Source: Thinopyrum elongatum (Eukaryota; Streptophyta; Magnoliopsida; Poales; Poaceae). From it: a DNA stretch of 64,000 nucleotides. How positions within the stretch are numbered: position 1 is the first letter of the stretch; each line of letters opens with the position of its first letter. The stretch spans positions 543,735,970 through 543,799,969 of the forward strand of contig CM022297.1 in NCBI GenBank assembly GCA_011799875.1. The letters are read 5' to 3'. The notes beneath the pieces were generated by a model. The model was given only the letters and a program-made list of their open reading frames with translations. It was not told the DNA's origin and did no database searches. A program made the position numbers and the translations under genes. Shown in pieces: positions 63,601-64,000 of the stretch.

Positions 63601-64000
63601 CTTATAGGCGCTGGATTTTCATGAATTTACGGCCAAATGGGATTGCCTGGATCATAGATCATGTGCAAAAAGCAACGTTTGTCCTTACCGGGGAGACTAA
63701 TATCTATAATCAATGTAATCTCTCAAATTTCCTTCAAAAGGAAAAGCCGATGGGTTCAGAAACTTGTTCGGAAAGTAGCGGCGAATCATGTTCTTTGACT
63801 TTTAGCGCCAAAAAGTCATGCTTAACACTGAATTTGATGGTACTCTGAGCCTCCTAGCACAAGCTGGAAGTATTTATCTGGATTCGCTTGCTCACCATGA
63901 GCATTTTGAGTACTTGTGGGTCTGAAACGGACTCCGAATGACAAAGTTATGACCGTTCTAGTGAAACCAGGTCCATTATAAGGCAGTCCTTGAAAGAATT

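Larger units (their letters stand above)
50833..64000 (+). repeat. Tandem satellite array, about 567-bp monomer (right part)
   Basis: Same satellite and same orientation as the left array. The first unit is partial and begins at GCACCGCCCTG. Later units start near 51353, 51921, 52490, 53057, 53628, 54181, 54948, 55517, 56084, 56653, 57171, 57738, 58306, 58868, 59436, 60005, 60573, 61140, 61708, 62277, 62845, 63411 and 63980, about 23 in all; the array runs off the right edge. Most units read CACATATATACTGACC where the left array usually reads ATATTGACC. Two subtypes are mixed: one with GATATTTTTTCC (for example 50871, 52011, 52570, 60655) and one with GTGAAACCCAGTCC or AAACCCGGTCC (55500, 56070, 58850, 61690, 62270, 62830). 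Confidence 0.97.

Noticed and set aside
1..64000. CRISPR-like array, rRNA or tRNA genes
   Set aside because: The repeats are long contiguous satellite units without spacers, and no rRNA or tRNA sequence was recognised. The TGGTATCAGAGC site is a primer binding site and not a tRNA gene.
1..64000. A CENP-B box in the satellite unit
   Set aside because: No match to the YTTCGTTGGAARCGGGA pattern was seen in the units that I read.

Overview
The window is plant repeat DNA with no host gene that I can support. About 54 kb is one tandem satellite array with a typical period of 567-568 bp (range about 500-570, plus rearranged units). It occupies 1-40942 and 50833-64000. The 9.9 kb between the two parts is a nest of LTR retrotransposons. 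Satellite period, LTR ends (TGTAACACCCC and TGTGACACCC), an initiator-Met-tRNA type primer binding site, very long LTRs (about 3.3 and 4.0 kb) and the CTCTGCAGAG/CTATTCGAATAG box all suggest a grass, most likely Triticeae or a close relative. This is family knowledge and inference; no search was run. The period resembles the 550-570 bp Triticeae satellites that I recall as TaiI and CentT566/CentT550, so a centromeric or subtelomeric site is plausible but unproven.

Left array (1-40942, about 72 units). Units are head to tail on one strand and are organised in nested higher-order repeats and segmental duplications: a five-unit repeat of 2,823 bp near the start, a block copied about 8.64 kb away (6.06-10.59 kb and 14.70-19.24 kb), a two-unit 1,134 bp repeat inside that block, a three-unit 1,654 bp repeat at 19.4-21.9 kb, and an eight-unit duplication of about 4.5 kb (27.4-30.9 kb and 31.9-35.4 kb). 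Units carrying shared internal deletions mark the copies. The long ORFs found on both strands are satellite shadows, not genes.

Insertion (40943-50832). A minus-strand, non-autonomous LTR retrotransposon has a nearly complete LTR at the right (43562-50832, about 4.0 kb without its own insertion), a primer binding site (43545-43558), two related ORFs (42444-43241, then 41425-42066), a polypurine tract (41231-41245), and a left LTR cut to its first 288 bp. No gag-pol domain is visible. The two ORFs are paralogues and keep a spacing of aromatic and AA residues that recalls a double-stranded-RNA-binding fold. A second, plus-strand solo LTR (47392-50652, 3,261 bp) sits inside the right LTR, flanked by TTTAA on both sides.

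Right array (50833-64000, about 23 units). The same satellite continues in the same orientation but is dominated by variants (ATATATACTGAC, GATATTTTTTCC, AAACCCAGTCC) that are rare in most of the left array and start to appear after about 36.5 kb. The order of events reads: array growth and homogenisation, insertion of the minus-strand element, insertion of the second element and its reduction to a solo LTR, and a deletion removing most of the left LTR together with a piece of satellite.
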